Below are positions 18,182 to 26,288 of a stretch of 46,867 bases of DNA, in pieces (the first letter of the stretch is position 1; each line of letters begins with the position of its first letter). The position numbers were made by a program, and so were the translations under genes. Below the pieces are notes generated by a model. It saw only the letters and a list, made by a program, of their open reading frames with translations, had not been told where the DNA came from and did not search any database. The DNA is from Pseudonocardia sp. GTDB taxonomy: Bacteria > Actinomycetota > Actinomycetes > Mycobacteriales > Pseudonocardiaceae. The stretch lies in the NCBI RefSeq assembly GCF_025965585.1, contig NZ_JAOPWR010000073.1, forward strand, positions 1-46,867, in the 5' to 3' direction.

Positions 18182-18747
18182 AACAGACCGCACCCGATCA
18201 TGGAGTCGCGGGTGACGAGCGCGGCGAGTGCGTCCTCGTCGAGGTGCTCGGTGCCGGCCGGGCGCATCGGCACGACGAGGTAGCGGACCTCGGCGGTGGA
18301 GTCGTGCACCGTCACCCGCGTGGACGCGGGCAGCGTGACGCCGAAGTCGGCGAGCACGGAGCGGGGGTCGAGCACCACGCGCGAGCGGTACGCCGCCGAC
18401 TTGTACCAGGTGGGCGGCAGCCCGAGCACCGGCCACGGATAGCAGGAGCACAGCGTGCAGACCACGACGTGGTGCTGCTCGGGCGTGTTCTCCAGCGCCA
18501 CCATGTGCTCGCCCTGCCGCCCGCCGTAGCCCAGCTCGGCGATGGCCGCGGTGGCGTCGGCGCGCAGCCGCTCGCGGTAGGCCGGGTCCGTCCAGGACCG
18601 GGCGACGACGCGGGCCCCGTTGCGCGGCCCGACATCGTGCTCGTACGTGGTGATGATCTTCTCGAGCGCGGCCGGATCGACGTAGCCCTTCTCGACGAGG
18701 ATCATCTCCAGCGCCTCGACCCGCAGGGCCATCCCGTCGTCAGCCAC
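18178..18747 (-). CDS. nthA: nitrile hydratase subunit alpha, cobalt type
   Basis: Metal-binding subunit; the metal centre activates the nitrile carbon for water attack. The claw motif is [18 protein letters not shown] with C97, C100, S101 and C102; Thr after the first Cys (CTLCSC) is characteristic of cobalt enzymes, versus Ser in iron enzymes. The sequence resembles Pseudonocardia thermophila nitrile hydratase by recall (KALESML-like N-terminus, [36 protein letters not shown]). GTG 18747 gives 189 residues and aligns with that N-terminus; an ATG at 18732 is an alternative. No P14K/NhlE-type activator gene is visible next to nthAB. The upstream 200 bases separate it from the dehydrogenase operon. 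Confidence 0.95.
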   Translation of the reverse strand: MADDGMALRVEALEMILVEKGYVDPAALEKIITTYEHDVGPRNGARVVARSWTDPAYRERLRADATAAIAELGYGGRQGEHMVALENTPEQHHVVVCTLCSCYPWPVLGLPPTWYKSAAYRSRVVLDPRSVLADFGVTLPASTRVTVHDSTAEVRYLVVPMRPAGTEHLDEDALAALVTRDSMIGCGLL

Positions 18748-18860
18748 GGGCACCACCCTATCCGCCGGATCTGCGATCCGTCCGTCCTTCGCGCTGCGAC
18801 GACGGGCGTGACGGCGTCCGCCCCTGCACGCGCGTCGGGTCACCAGCGCGTGCGTAGCTG

Positions 18861-18887
18861 CGCGCGCGTAGGGCGGGAACGCGCGCG
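18861..18887 (-). terminator. GC hairpin after the dehydrogenase operon
   Basis: CGCGCGCGT (18861-18869) and ACGCGCGCG (18879-18887) are perfect inverted repeats with a nine-base loop. It lies between the dehydrogenase 3' end and nthA, in low-complexity CG-rich sequence, so it may be a terminator or simply a compositional effect. Confidence 0.35.
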
Positions 18888-18910
18888 TGGGGCGGGGGCG
18901 CGCCACTCGC

Positions 18911-18964
18911 CTACTGCTTGATCGCCATCACCACGGCCATGCACCGATCGGTGAAGAACCGTCG
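18911..18964 (-). pseudogene. duplicated 3' end of an aldehyde dehydrogenase gene
   Basis: Positions 18911-18960 repeat, with changes, the last codons of the adjacent dehydrogenase (18965-19010). On the minus strand the copy reads [15 protein letters not shown]-stop against FFTEPKAVVMAIKN-stop. A 22-base and a 10-base block are identical. The copy is just behind the functional stop and has no start, so it is a scar: the tail of a second, diverged dehydrogenase gene left after recombination or deletion. Confidence 0.7.
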
Positions 18965-20389
18965 CTAATTCTTGATCGCCATCACCACGGCCTTGGGTTC
19001 GGTGAAGAACTCGCGGCTGAAGTTGCCGCCCTCCCGGCCCCAACCCGAGTCGGCGAAGCCGCCGAAGGGCGCGCGCAGGTCCCGGATGAAGAAGCAGTTG
19101 GTCCAGATCGTCCCTGCGCGCAGCTGCGCGGCGACGCGGTGGGCCCGCGACAGGTTCTCCGTGAAGATCATCGCGTTGAGGCCGTAGGGCGAGTCGTTGG
19201 CCGCCGTGACCGCCTCGGCCTCGGAGTCGAACGGCGTGACGGTCACGACCGGGCCGAAGATCTCCTCGCACTGGATCGGCGAGTCGGCGGGGGCGTCGAC
19301 GACGACCGTCGGCTTGACGACCCAGCCCTCCCCCAGCCCGCCGGTGAGCACCTTCCCTGCCGGGGTCTCCAGGTAGCCGGTGACCTTGGTGTAGTGCTCC
19401 TGCGACGCCAGCGGGCCCAGCTGCGTGGCCGGGTCCTTCGGGTCGCCGATCACCAGCGCCTCCGCCGCGGCGACGAACCGCTCGAGGAACTCCTCCAGGA
19501 CCCCGCGCTCGACGTAGAGCCGGGAGCCCGCGAGGCACACCTGCCCGGCGTTGGTGAAGATCGCCTTGATCGACCAGTCGACGGCGGAGTCGAGGTCGGC
19601 GTCGGCGAACACCAGGTTGGCGCCCTTGCCACCCAGTTCCAGGCTGACGGGCGTGAGGTTCTTCGCCGCCGCGCCGGTGATGATGCGACCGGTGCCCGAC
19701 TCACCGGTGAACGTGATCCGGTCGACGCGGGGGTCCTCGGTGAGCGCCGAGCCGGCGGAGTCCGGGCCGTAGCCGTGCAGGACGTTGAGCACGCCCGCCG
19801 GGATGCCCGCCTCCAGCGCGAGCCGCGCCATGATCGTCGCGGATGCGGGGGTGTCCTCCGCGGGCTTGAGGACGATCGTGTTGCCCCAGGCCAGCGCCGG
19901 CGCGACCTTCCAGCTCTCCAGCATCAACGGGAAGTTCCACGGCGCCACCGCCGCGACGACGCCCGCGGGCTCATAGCGGGTGTAGGCGTGGTGGCCGGTG
20001 TCCATCGGCAGCGCTTCGGCCATCGCCAGGCGGGCGTGGTCGGCGAAGAAGCGGAAGTTCTGCGCCGCGCGCGGCACGTCCTTCCCCTTGGCGTCGCTGA
20101 TCGGCTTGCCCATGTCCCGAGTGTCGGCCATGGCCAGCTCGTCGCTGTGCTCGACGATCAGGTCGGCGAACCTGTGGATCAGCGCGCCCCGCTCGGCGAA
20201 GCCCATCCGCGGCCAGGGGCCCTCGTCGAACGCCTTGCGCGCGGCCGTCACGGCCAGGTCGGCCTCGGGCGCGCCGCCCAGAGCGACCTGCGCCCAGGGC
20301 TCCTGCGTATAGGGATCGATCGAGTCGAAGCGCCTGCCGTCGAGGCTCTCGCGCTCCTTGCCGTCGATGACGTGTCCGAAGAACTCCAT
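18965..20389 (-). CDS. 2-hydroxymuconic semialdehyde dehydrogenase
   Basis: NAD+-dependent aldehyde dehydrogenase of 474 residues that oxidises the ring-cleavage product 2-hydroxymuconic semialdehyde to 4-oxalocrotonate (XylG/DmpC role). Motifs: NAD-site APWNFPLMLESWKVAPAL, FTGESGTG, catalytic Glu in SLELGGKGANLVF, catalytic Cys in FTNAGQVCLAGSRLYV, and the C-terminal FADSGWGREGGNFSREFFTEPK. ATG 20389 shares its A with the TGA of the aldolase gene (TGATG), so translation is coupled. The family also contains other semialdehyde dehydrogenases; the operon with meta-pathway aldolase and acetaldehyde dehydrogenase supports this substrate. Its 3' end is duplicated next door (18911-18960). Confidence 0.9.
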   Translation of the reverse strand: MEFFGHVIDGKERESLDGRRFDSIDPYTQEPWAQVALGGAPEADLAVTAARKAFDEGPWPRMGFAERGALIHRFADLIVEHSDELAMADTRDMGKPISDAKGKDVPRAAQNFRFFADHARLAMAEALPMDTGHHAYTRYEPAGVVAAVAPWNFPLMLESWKVAPALAWGNTIVLKPAEDTPASATIMARLALEAGIPAGVLNVLHGYGPDSAGSALTEDPRVDRITFTGESGTGRIITGAAAKNLTPVSLELGGKGANLVFADADLDSAVDWSIKAIFTNAGQVCLAGSRLYVERGVLEEFLERFVAAAEALVIGDPKDPATQLGPLASQEHYTKVTGYLETPAGKVLTGGLGEGWVVKPTVVVDAPADSPIQCEEIFGPVVTVTPFDSEAEAVTAANDSPYGLNAMIFTENLSRAHRVAAQLRAGTIWTNCFFIRDLRAPFGGFADSGWGREGGNFSREFFTEPKAVVMAIKN

Positions 20390-21429
20390 CACTTGGCCTC
20401 GGCCTTCTTCGTCGCCAGCTCGATCGCCACGTCGATGATCATGTCCTCCTGGCCACCGACGTACCCGAGCTCGCCGACGCGGGCGAGGATGTCGTAGGCC
20501 GGGATGCCGTAGCGCTCGGACGCGCGCTCGGCGTGCAGCAGGAAGCTCGAGTAGACGCCCGCGTAGCCCTGCACGATGGCGTTGCGGTCCATCGAGGGCC
20601 AGCGCGGGATGAACGGCTTGACCACGTCCTCCGCGGCGGCCAGCACGCCCGGCACGTCGACGCCGGTGGCGATCTCGAGCTTGTCGAACGTGGCCGCGAG
20701 CACCTCTGTGGGCGCGTTGCCCGCGCCCGCGCCCAGCGCGCACAGCGCGCCGTCGATCTGCTTGGCCCCGTTGTTGTAGGCCAGCACCGAGTTGGCGACG
20801 CCCATCGAGAGGTTCTGGTGGCCGTGGAAGCCGACCTGCGCCTGGTGGCCGATCTCCCGCACCAGCGCCTCGACGCGCACCTGGGCGGTGTCGAGCACGA
20901 GCGCCCCGGCCGAGTCGACGCAGTAGACGCACTGCGCACCCGCGTCGACCATGATCCGGGCCTGCCCGGCGAGCTCCTCGGGAGTGGTCTTGTGCGCCAT
21001 CATGAGGAACCCGACGGTCTCCATGCCCAGCTCACGGGCCAGCCCGAAGTGCTGGATGGAGACGTCGGCCTCCGTGCAGTGGGTGGCCATGCGCGCCACG
21101 CGGGCACCTGCGTCGAAGGCTCGCTGCAGGTCGTCGCGGGTACCGATGCCGGGCACCAGCAGCACCGCGATCTCGGCCTGCGTGGCCTCGTCGACGGCGG
21201 CGGCGATCAGCTTGATCTCGTCCTCGGCGGAGAAGCCGTAGTTGAACGACGAGCCGCCCAGGCCGTCGCCGTGGGTCACCTCGATGACCTCCACACCCGC
21301 CCCGTCCAACGCGTGCACGGTGGCGCGCACCTGGCCCTCGGTGAACTGGTGGGCCATCGCGTGGCTGCCGTCGCGCAGCGTGGTGTCGGTGATCCGGACG
21401 TCGTTGCGGATGGTCGGCATGTCACTCAT
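20389..21429 (-). CDS. mhpE: 4-hydroxy-2-oxovalerate aldolase
   Basis: Cleaves 4-hydroxy-2-oxovalerate to pyruvate and acetaldehyde, channelling acetaldehyde to its partner dehydrogenase. The 346-residue protein has the HMGL-like barrel signature [17 protein letters not shown] (catalytic Arg and Asp), the metal site [15 protein letters not shown] (HxH), and the C-terminal communication domain ([24 protein letters not shown]). The start ATG 21429 overlaps the previous stop (ATGA); a second Met three codons later is possible. Operon order is acetaldehyde dehydrogenase, aldolase, semialdehyde dehydrogenase. Confidence 0.96.
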   Translation of the reverse strand: MSDMPTIRNDVRITDTTLRDGSHAMAHQFTEGQVRATVHALDGAGVEVIEVTHGDGLGGSSFNYGFSAEDEIKLIAAAVDEATQAEIAVLLVPGIGTRDDLQRAFDAGARVARMATHCTEADVSIQHFGLARELGMETVGFLMMAHKTTPEELAGQARIMVDAGAQCVYCVDSAGALVLDTAQVRVEALVREIGHQAQVGFHGHQNLSMGVANSVLAYNNGAKQIDGALCALGAGAGNAPTEVLAATFDKLEIATGVDVPGVLAAAEDVVKPFIPRWPSMDRNAIVQGYAGVYSSFLLHAERASERYGIPAYDILARVGELGYVGGQEDMIIDVAIELATKKAEAK

Positions 21430-22331
21430 GCGGAGGCTCCCAGCTTCGCCTGGGCCATCAGCTCGCCCACGCGGGCGGCCGCGGCGGTCATGATGTCGAG
21501 GTTGCCCGCGTACTCGGGCAGGTAGTCGCCGTTGCCCTTGACCTCGAGGAACACCGCGACGCGGCCGTTGCCCGACCAGTTGTCGCGGGGCTCGTCGAAC
21601 TGCGGCTCGGCGCGCAACGTGTAGCCGGGCACGTACTGCTGGACCTCCACGGCCATCTCGTGGATCGACGCGCTGATCGCGTCGCGGTCGGCGTCCGGGC
21701 CGATCATGCAGAACACCGTGTCGCGCATGATCATCGGCGGCTCGACGGGGTTGAGGATGATGATCGCCTTGCCCCGCGCCGCGCCACCGACCTCGGCCAC
21801 GGCCTGCGACGTGGTGTGGGTGAACTCGTCGATGTTGGCGCGCGTGCCCGGCCCGGCGCCGCGCGAGGCCACCGACGCGACGATCTCCGCGTAGGGCACC
21901 GGCGTGATCCGCGAGACCGCGTGCACCATCGGGATCGTCGCCTGGCCACCGCAGGTGATCATCGAGACGTTGGGCGCGGCGATGTGGTCGCGGAGGTTCA
22001 CCGGCGGGCAGACCATCGGCCCGAGGTGCGCGGGCGTGAGGTCCACAGCCTGGATGCCGGCCTCCGCATAGCGCGGGGCGTTGGCGATGTGGGCCTTCGC
22101 CGAGGTGGCCTCGAAGACGATCTGAGGGAGGGGATCCTGGCGCATCAGCCAGTCCACGCCCTCGGCCGAGGCGGCGATGCCCTTGTCGCGGGCGCGCGCC
22201 AAACCGTCGGACTCGACGACGCCGACCATGTAGGCGACCTCGATGGCACTGCTGCGCTGCAGCTTGGCCAGCAGGTCCGTGCCGATGTTCCCCGGCCCGA
22301 CGATCGCGGCCGGCACTCTCTCGGTGCTCAT
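21426..22331 (-). CDS. mhpF: acylating acetaldehyde dehydrogenase
   Basis: Converts acetaldehyde, NAD+ and CoA to acetyl-CoA, the last meta-pathway step, in complex with the aldolase. 301 residues, the normal size: N-terminal Rossmann motif [14 protein letters not shown], catalytic Cys in [14 protein letters not shown], and family segments [20 protein letters not shown] and [15 protein letters not shown]. First gene of its operon and divergent from an IclR regulator. The 155-base shared promoter contains an 18-bp perfect palindrome 32 bases upstream of the ATG and an overlapping GTTCCG-type site, so control by that regulator is likely. Confidence 0.97.
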   Translation of the reverse strand: MSTERVPAAIVGPGNIGTDLLAKLQRSSAIEVAYMVGVVESDGLARARDKGIAASAEGVDWLMRQDPLPQIVFEATSAKAHIANAPRYAEAGIQAVDLTPAHLGPMVCPPVNLRDHIAAPNVSMITCGGQATIPMVHAVSRITPVPYAEIVASVASRGAGPGTRANIDEFTHTTSQAVAEVGGAARGKAIIILNPVEPPMIMRDTVFCMIGPDADRDAISASIHEMAVEVQQYVPGYTLRAEPQFDEPRDNWSGNGRVAVFLEVKGNGDYLPEYAGNLDIMTAAAARVGELMAQAKLGASA

Positions 22332-22362
22332 GCCGTCGAGCGTGGCGGCCGGTTGGCGGGAG

Positions 22363-22391
22363 CGGAACGTCCACGTTCCGGTCAGCGAAAC
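22363..22391. promoter_or_regulatory. IclR operator candidate before mhpF
   Basis: CGGAACGT-CC-ACGTTCCG (22363-22380) is a perfect 18-bp palindrome. Its right half also opens a second, overlapping element GTTCCG-GTCAG-CGAAAC (22375-22391), which shares 15 of 17 bases with a site before the hydratase operon at 40057-40073. It lies between divergent mhpF and the iclR gene. Confidence 0.65.
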
Positions 22392-22486
22392 GTATGCGTC
22401 GCGCGGACGCCGAGGAGCACGCCCGTCGCCGGGTTCCGACGGGAGTGCCGGTGGACCGGGCCCGCATCCGGGGCCACCATGGGCCG

Positions 22487-23248
22487 GTGCGTTCCGGTGA
22501 GCGAGACGTCCCCAACTCTGTGCTGGGTCGTGCGCTCACACTGCTCACCGCGTTCCGGCCCGGCGACACGGAGCTGACGCTCGCCGAGCTCACCCGCCGC
22601 ACCGGCATCCCCAAGCCCACCGCCCACCGCCTGCTCGCGGAGCTGGCCACGTGGAACGTCGTGGAGCGGACGCCCGACGGCATCCGGCTCGGGATGGCGC
22701 TGTTCGAGCTCGGCCAGCTCGCGCCCCTGCAGCGCGGACTGCGCGAGGCTGCTGCCCCGTTCCTCGCCGACCTCTTCGAGGCCACCCACGAGACCGTGCA
22801 CCTCGCCGTGCCCGACGGCACCGACGTCGTCTATGTGCAGAAGCTCGCCGGTCGCCGCGGGCCGCGCGTGAACTCGCGCGTCGGAGGCCGGATGCCCGCC
22901 TACTGCACCGGCGTCGGCAAGGCGCTGCTCGCGTTCTCACCGCCGGAGCGGCTGGCCGCGGTGGTCGCCGCCGGGCTGGTCCGCCGCACGCCGCGCACCG
23001 TCGTCGCGCCCGGACTGCTCGACCAGGACCTCGCCCGCATCCGCGAGCGCGGGGTGGCCGAGGAGCACGAGGAGTCGACGGTCGGCATCGCGTGCGTCGC
23101 GGCCCCCGTCCTCGACGGGAGCGGGGACGCGGTGGCCGCGATCTCGATCACCGGCTGGGCCAACCGGCTCGACACCGAGCGCCTCGCCCCGGCCGTCCGG
23201 ACCGCGGCGCTGGGGCTCTCCCGGGTGCTGCGCACGGGCACGCCCTGA
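22487..23248 (+). CDS. IclR-family transcriptional regulator (meta-pathway candidate)
   Basis: 253 residues from GTG 22487. N-terminal winged helix ([51 protein letters not shown] region, with recognition helix [12 protein letters not shown]) and C-terminal GAF-like effector domain ([44 protein letters not shown]). Divergent from the mhpF-mhpE-dehydrogenase operon, the common arrangement for IclR regulators of aromatic catabolism. A near-copy of its likely operator overlaps its own first codons (22491-22507), suggesting autoregulation. The effector is unknown. The start is uncertain: earlier in-frame codons exist, but the HTH begins about ten residues after this one. Confidence 0.9.
   Translation: MRSGERDVPNSVLGRALTLLTAFRPGDTELTLAELTRRTGIPKPTAHRLLAELATWNVVERTPDGIRLGMALFELGQLAPLQRGLREAAAPFLADLFEATHETVHLAVPDGTDVVYVQKLAGRRGPRVNSRVGGRMPAYCTGVGKALLAFSPPERLAAVVAAGLVRRTPRTVVAPGLLDQDLARIRERGVAEEHEESTVGIACVAAPVLDGSGDAVAAISITGWANRLDTERLAPAVRTAALGLSRVLRTGTP
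22491..22507. promoter_or_regulatory. second GTTCCG-N5-CGAGAC site over the iclR start
   Basis: GTTCCG-GTGAG-CGAGAC starts two bases into the iclR coding frame and shares 15 of 17 bases with the perfect site at 40057-40073. Being coding sequence it may be coincidence, but the spacer GTGAG is identical too. Confidence 0.4.
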
Positions 23249-23314
23249 CCTCGGCACCGGTTCAGCGGCGGCCCGGGCCCGTGAGAACCGGTGAATGTCT
23301 GCGGCCACCGCCAC

Positions 23315-23320
23315 TAGGGT
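23315..23320 (+). promoter_or_regulatory. -10 box, probably leaderless transcript
   Basis: TAGGGT is followed by seven bases and the ATG at 23328 of the ThDP enzyme, with no ribosome-binding site; this matches leaderless actinobacterial promoters. Confidence 0.4.
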
Positions 23321-23327
23321 CTGCCCG

Positions 23328-24953
23328 ATGACGAGTGGCGCGGCGAGCGCGAGCGTGGCCCGGTCCGTACTGGACGCCGTTGCCGTGCACGGTGCCACCA
23401 CCGTGTTCGGCCTGCCGGGGGTGCACAACCTCGCGTTCTGGAAGGACGTGCCGCAGGCGCCGCTCGTGGTCCGGCACGAGCAGGCCGCCGTCTACGCGGC
23501 CGACGGGTGGGCACGCGCCACCGGACGGCTCGGCGCGGCCGTCGTCACCACCGGGCCCGGTGCCGCCAACGCGCTCGCGGCGTTCGGCGAGGCCGCGTCG
23601 GTCGGGTCGCCGGTGCTGCTCGTCGCGTCGGAGATCCCGCAGACGCTGCGCCGGGACGGGCGGCTGCGCGGGGTGCTGCACGAGTCGCGCGACCAGGCCG
23701 GCATGTTCGCGCCGCTGGCCAAGGCCGTGTTCACGCCGCGCACCGCGGAGGAGGTGGCGGAGTCCCTCGACGGCGCGATCGCCTGCGCGATGACGCACCC
23801 GCGCGGCCCCGTCTACATGGACGTCCCCGCCGACGTGCTGGGCCACGACGCCGTGCCGCTGCGGCCCGGGCGCGGCGCCGTCTGGCACGAGATGGAGCCC
23901 GCCGACTCCGACCTCGACGCCGCGGCCGCCGTGCTGGCCGACGCGCGGGTCGTGATCTGGGCCGGGGGCGGAGCGGTGGACGTGGAACCGTCGCTCGCGG
24001 TGCTGGCCGAGCACCTCGGGGCGCCCGTCGTCACGAGCTACCAGGGCCGGGGCTGCCCGCCCACCGGCCATCCGGTGGCGGTCGGGCTGCCGCCGCACGA
24101 GCCCGAGGTGGCGGCGCTGATCGGCGCGGCCGACGTGCTGCTCGCGGTCGGCGGCGACCTCGACGGCATGAACACCCGCAACTGGACGATGCCGCGGCCG
24201 CCCGAGCTCGTCACGCTCGAGCCGGCCCTGCGCCGCGACGTGCCCGAGTGGCCGGCCGACGTCGCCGTCACCGGCACGCTCGGCAGCGCGATGCGCGGGC
24301 TGCGCGACCGCCTGCCCGCGAGACCGGCGTGGGCCCCGCCCGGCCTGCGTGGGCAGGTGCTCGCCCGGATCGCCGCGGATCCCGCGACAGCCGAGGCGAT
24401 CGCGCTGGTCGAGGCCGTGGAGGCCGCCCGGGACTCGGCCGACGACGCCGTGCTGGTGTGCGACATGGCCGTGGCCGGGTACTGGGTGGGCGGCTACGCG
24501 ACAGTGCCGGGCCCGCGCCGCGTCGCGTACCCCGTCGGCTGGGGCACGCTCGGCTTCGGGCTACCCGCGGCGATCGGCGCGGCCGCGGCCGGGCACCCGG
24601 TGATCGCCGTGTGCGGCGACGGCGGGCTCGCGATGGGGTTGGGCGAGCTGGCCACCCTCGTGCAGGAGCGGCTGCCCGTCACCGTCCTCGTCGTGGACGA
24701 CGGCGGGTACGGGATGCTGCGCTACGACCAGGTCCGCGCGGGCGACGCGGAGGTGGGCGTCGACCTGACCACTCCGGACTTCGTCGCGCTCGCAACGGCC
24801 TTCGGGCTCCCGGCCACGAACGTCCCGTCCGTCGGGGTCGGCCTGGAGAAGGCCCTGATCGCGGCCGTGGCCTCGGGCGGCCCGCATCTCGTGCGCGTTC
24901 CCGCCCTGCTGACGCCGCCCCGTACCACGTCGCCGCGCTGGCACGAGGACTAA
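23328..24953 (+). CDS. thiamine-diphosphate-dependent decarboxylase (acetolactate synthase / benzoylformate decarboxylase-like)
   Basis: 541 residues with the three-domain layout of the family. The PYR domain carries the catalytic Glu in VVRHEQAAVYAADGWARATG, followed by TTGPGAANAL. The central FAD/NAD-like domain has VVIWAGGGAVDVE. The PP domain has the ThDP motif starting CGDGGLAMGLGELATLV; the Asn expected at its end is replaced (VVDDGGYG). Such enzymes decarboxylate 2-oxo acids or ligate the resulting aldehydes. Family subdivision cannot be settled by eye; a benzoylformate or other aryl-2-oxo-acid decarboxylase would suit the cluster, but this is inference. Followed by a PadR regulator on the same strand after 120 bases. 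Start chosen from the -10/ATG spacing and the typical N-terminus. Confidence 0.87.
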   Translation: MTSGAASASVARSVLDAVAVHGATTVFGLPGVHNLAFWKDVPQAPLVVRHEQAAVYAADGWARATGRLGAAVVTTGPGAANALAAFGEAASVGSPVLLVASEIPQTLRRDGRLRGVLHESRDQAGMFAPLAKAVFTPRTAEEVAESLDGAIACAMTHPRGPVYMDVPADVLGHDAVPLRPGRGAVWHEMEPADSDLDAAAAVLADARVVIWAGGGAVDVEPSLAVLAEHLGAPVVTSYQGRGCPPTGHPVAVGLPPHEPEVAALIGAADVLLAVGGDLDGMNTRNWTMPRPPELVTLEPALRRDVPEWPADVAVTGTLGSAMRGLRDRLPARPAWAPPGLRGQVLARIAADPATAEAIALVEAVEAARDSADDAVLVCDMAVAGYWVGGYATVPGPRRVAYPVGWGTLGFGLPAAIGAAAAGHPVIAVCGDGGLAMGLGELATLVQERLPVTVLVVDDGGYGMLRYDQVRAGDAEVGVDLTTPDFVALATAFGLPATNVPSVGVGLEKALIAAVASGGPHLVRVPALLTPPRTTSPRWHED

Positions 24954-24991
24954 CCTCGTCGATGTGACCCACATCATATCGCTATCTGACT

Positions 24992-25010
24992 TATCGCGAT
25001 ATATCGTGAT
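24992..25010. promoter_or_regulatory. PadR-type operator in an AT-rich island
   Basis: TATCGCGATA (24992-25001) is a perfect palindrome and forms part of the 18-base near-palindrome ATCGCGAT-AT-ATCGTGAT (24993-25010, one mismatch). A further ATATCGC half lies at about 24977-24983. AT-rich sequence is rare here, and it sits 64 bases upstream of the padR start, as expected for autoregulation by a PadR repressor. Confidence 0.6.
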
Positions 25011-25073
25011 GGCACACGAGCTACTCAGTGCTATCGGAGCAGGAGGCTCGCAACGTCTGAGGAGACATCGACC

Positions 25074-25826
25074 ATGACTGCCATGAACCCCCCGTGGGAA
25101 TCACCGTGGAGCGGTCCGTTCGCGGGCCCGTTCCCAGGACACCGCCGCCGGCACGGCCGGCCCCGCCCGCCGTTCGGCCCGATGGCCGCGGCGACGGACA
25201 ACCCGTCCGCCCTGCCCTTCGCGGGCCCGGTGGACGACGAGAACGAGGGACCCCGCGGTCACCGCGGCGGCCCGGGACGGCGCGCCCGGCGCGGACGTCC
25301 ACCCTTCGGTCCGGGCTTCGGCCCGGGCATGCCCCCCGGCTTCGGCCGTGGCTTCCCCGGCCCGCGCGGTCGCGGCCGCGGCCGTCGCACGGCCCGCGGT
25401 GACATCCGCGCCGCCGTGCTCGCCCTGGTGGCGGAGCAACCGCGCCACGGCTACGAGATCATCCAGGAGATCGCCGAGCGTTCCGCCGGCGCCTGGCGTC
25501 CCAGCCCCGGCTCGGTCTACCCGACCCTGTCGCAGCTGGAGGACGAGGGCCTGGTCACGATCGAGAAGACCGAGGGCCGCCGGGTCGTCAGCCTCACCGA
25601 GGCCGGCACCACCTACGTCGCCGAGCACCGCGCGGAGCTCGACGCCGTCTGGGCGTCGGTCGGCCACGACGCCGACGACGAGGCCGCCGGCCTGTGGGAG
25701 CAGCTGGGTCAGCTGCACGCGGCGGCACAGCAGGTGATCGGAGCCGGCACGCCGGAGCAGATCACCGCGGCCACCGAGGCGCTGACCGAGGCCCGCAAGA
25801 CCATCTACCGCCTGCTCGCCGAGTAG
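25074..25826 (+). CDS. PadR-family transcriptional regulator with long disordered N-terminus
   Basis: 250 residues. The first about 105 are a Gly/Pro/Arg-rich, low-complexity tail (GPGFGPGMPPGFGRGF repeats), probably disordered. After this comes a PadR winged helix: TARGDIRAAVLALVAEQPRHGYEIIQEI ... SPGSVYPTLSQLEDEGLVTIEKTEGRRVVSLTEAG, and a helical C-terminal dimerisation region. A GAGGAG site precedes ATG 25074; ATG 25083 is an alternative. The core resembles multidrug or phenolic-responsive PadR repressors of actinomycetes, where such tails also occur. It may control itself and the upstream ThDP gene. Ends at a strong convergent terminator. Confidence 0.9.
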   Translation: MTAMNPPWESPWSGPFAGPFPGHRRRHGRPRPPFGPMAAATDNPSALPFAGPVDDENEGPRGHRGGPGRRARRGRPPFGPGFGPGMPPGFGRGFPGPRGRGRGRRTARGDIRAAVLALVAEQPRHGYEIIQEIAERSAGAWRPSPGSVYPTLSQLEDEGLVTIEKTEGRRVVSLTEAGTTYVAEHRAELDAVWASVGHDADDEAAGLWEQLGQLHAAAQQVIGAGTPEQITAATEALTEARKTIYRLLAE

Positions 25827-25839
25827 GCACCCGAACGGC

Positions 25840-25874
25840 GAACGACCCCGGTGCACGCTGCACCGGGGTCGTTC
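25840..25874. terminator. strong bidirectional terminator
   Basis: A 16-base perfect stem, outer arms 25840-25855 and 25859-25874, with a three-base loop, between the convergent padR and SCO5389-like genes (14 bases from each stop). No T-run, but stem stability alone is very high. Confidence 0.85.
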
Positions 25875-25888
25875 TGCGTCTGCCGCGA

Positions 25889-26278
25889 TCAGCAGTCGCG
25901 CAGCTCCGGGCTCTGGTTGAGCACCTGGCCGCGCGGGCTGACGAACTCGCGGTACACGTCGCCGTCGACGGCCGAGGGGGCGAACGCCGCCACCCGATGG
26001 CAGTTCTGGAACGCCAGCACCACACCGAAGTGCCGCTCCAGCGCGGCGCGGATCGCGTTGCTGGCCATGGCACGCAGCAGCTGACCGCGCTCCTTCTCGG
26101 ACGGCGGCGGCACCTCGTGCTCGCCGAAGGGCTTGCCGGGCGCCTGGTCGTCGGCCGCCGCGGAGATCACGTCCCAGGCGTAGGGCAGCGAGTCACGGAC
26201 GACGGCGACGAACTGCGCGTCGTCCAGCTCGCGGCGCTCGGCCGAGGCCAGAACAGCGGTGGGGACGTCGAGCGACAT
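25889..26278 (-). CDS. SCO5389-family conserved actinobacterial protein
   Basis: 129 residues: MSLDVPTAVLASAERRELDD at the start, then SLPYAWDVISAA, SEKERGQLLRAMASNAIRAALERHFG, LAFQNCHRVAAF and a C-terminal GQVLNQSPELRDC. I recognise this as the SCO5389 family, conserved in Streptomyces and relatives next to a CooC/MinD-like ATPase, as here. Function is unknown. ATG 26278 has an AGGAGG site which overlaps the stop of the ATPase gene, so the two are one operon. It is a housekeeping-looking pair inside the catabolic region. Confidence 0.85.
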   Translation of the reverse strand: MSLDVPTAVLASAERRELDDAQFVAVVRDSLPYAWDVISAAADDQAPGKPFGEHEVPPPSEKERGQLLRAMASNAIRAALERHFGVVLAFQNCHRVAAFAPSAVDGDVYREFVSPRGQVLNQSPELRDC

Positions 26279-26288
26279 ACGGATCCTC

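Noticed and set aside
20390-22821. 810-codon frame containing the aldolase
   Set aside because: Only its last 346 codons are protein-like; the rest is antisense or out of frame to mhpF and iclR.
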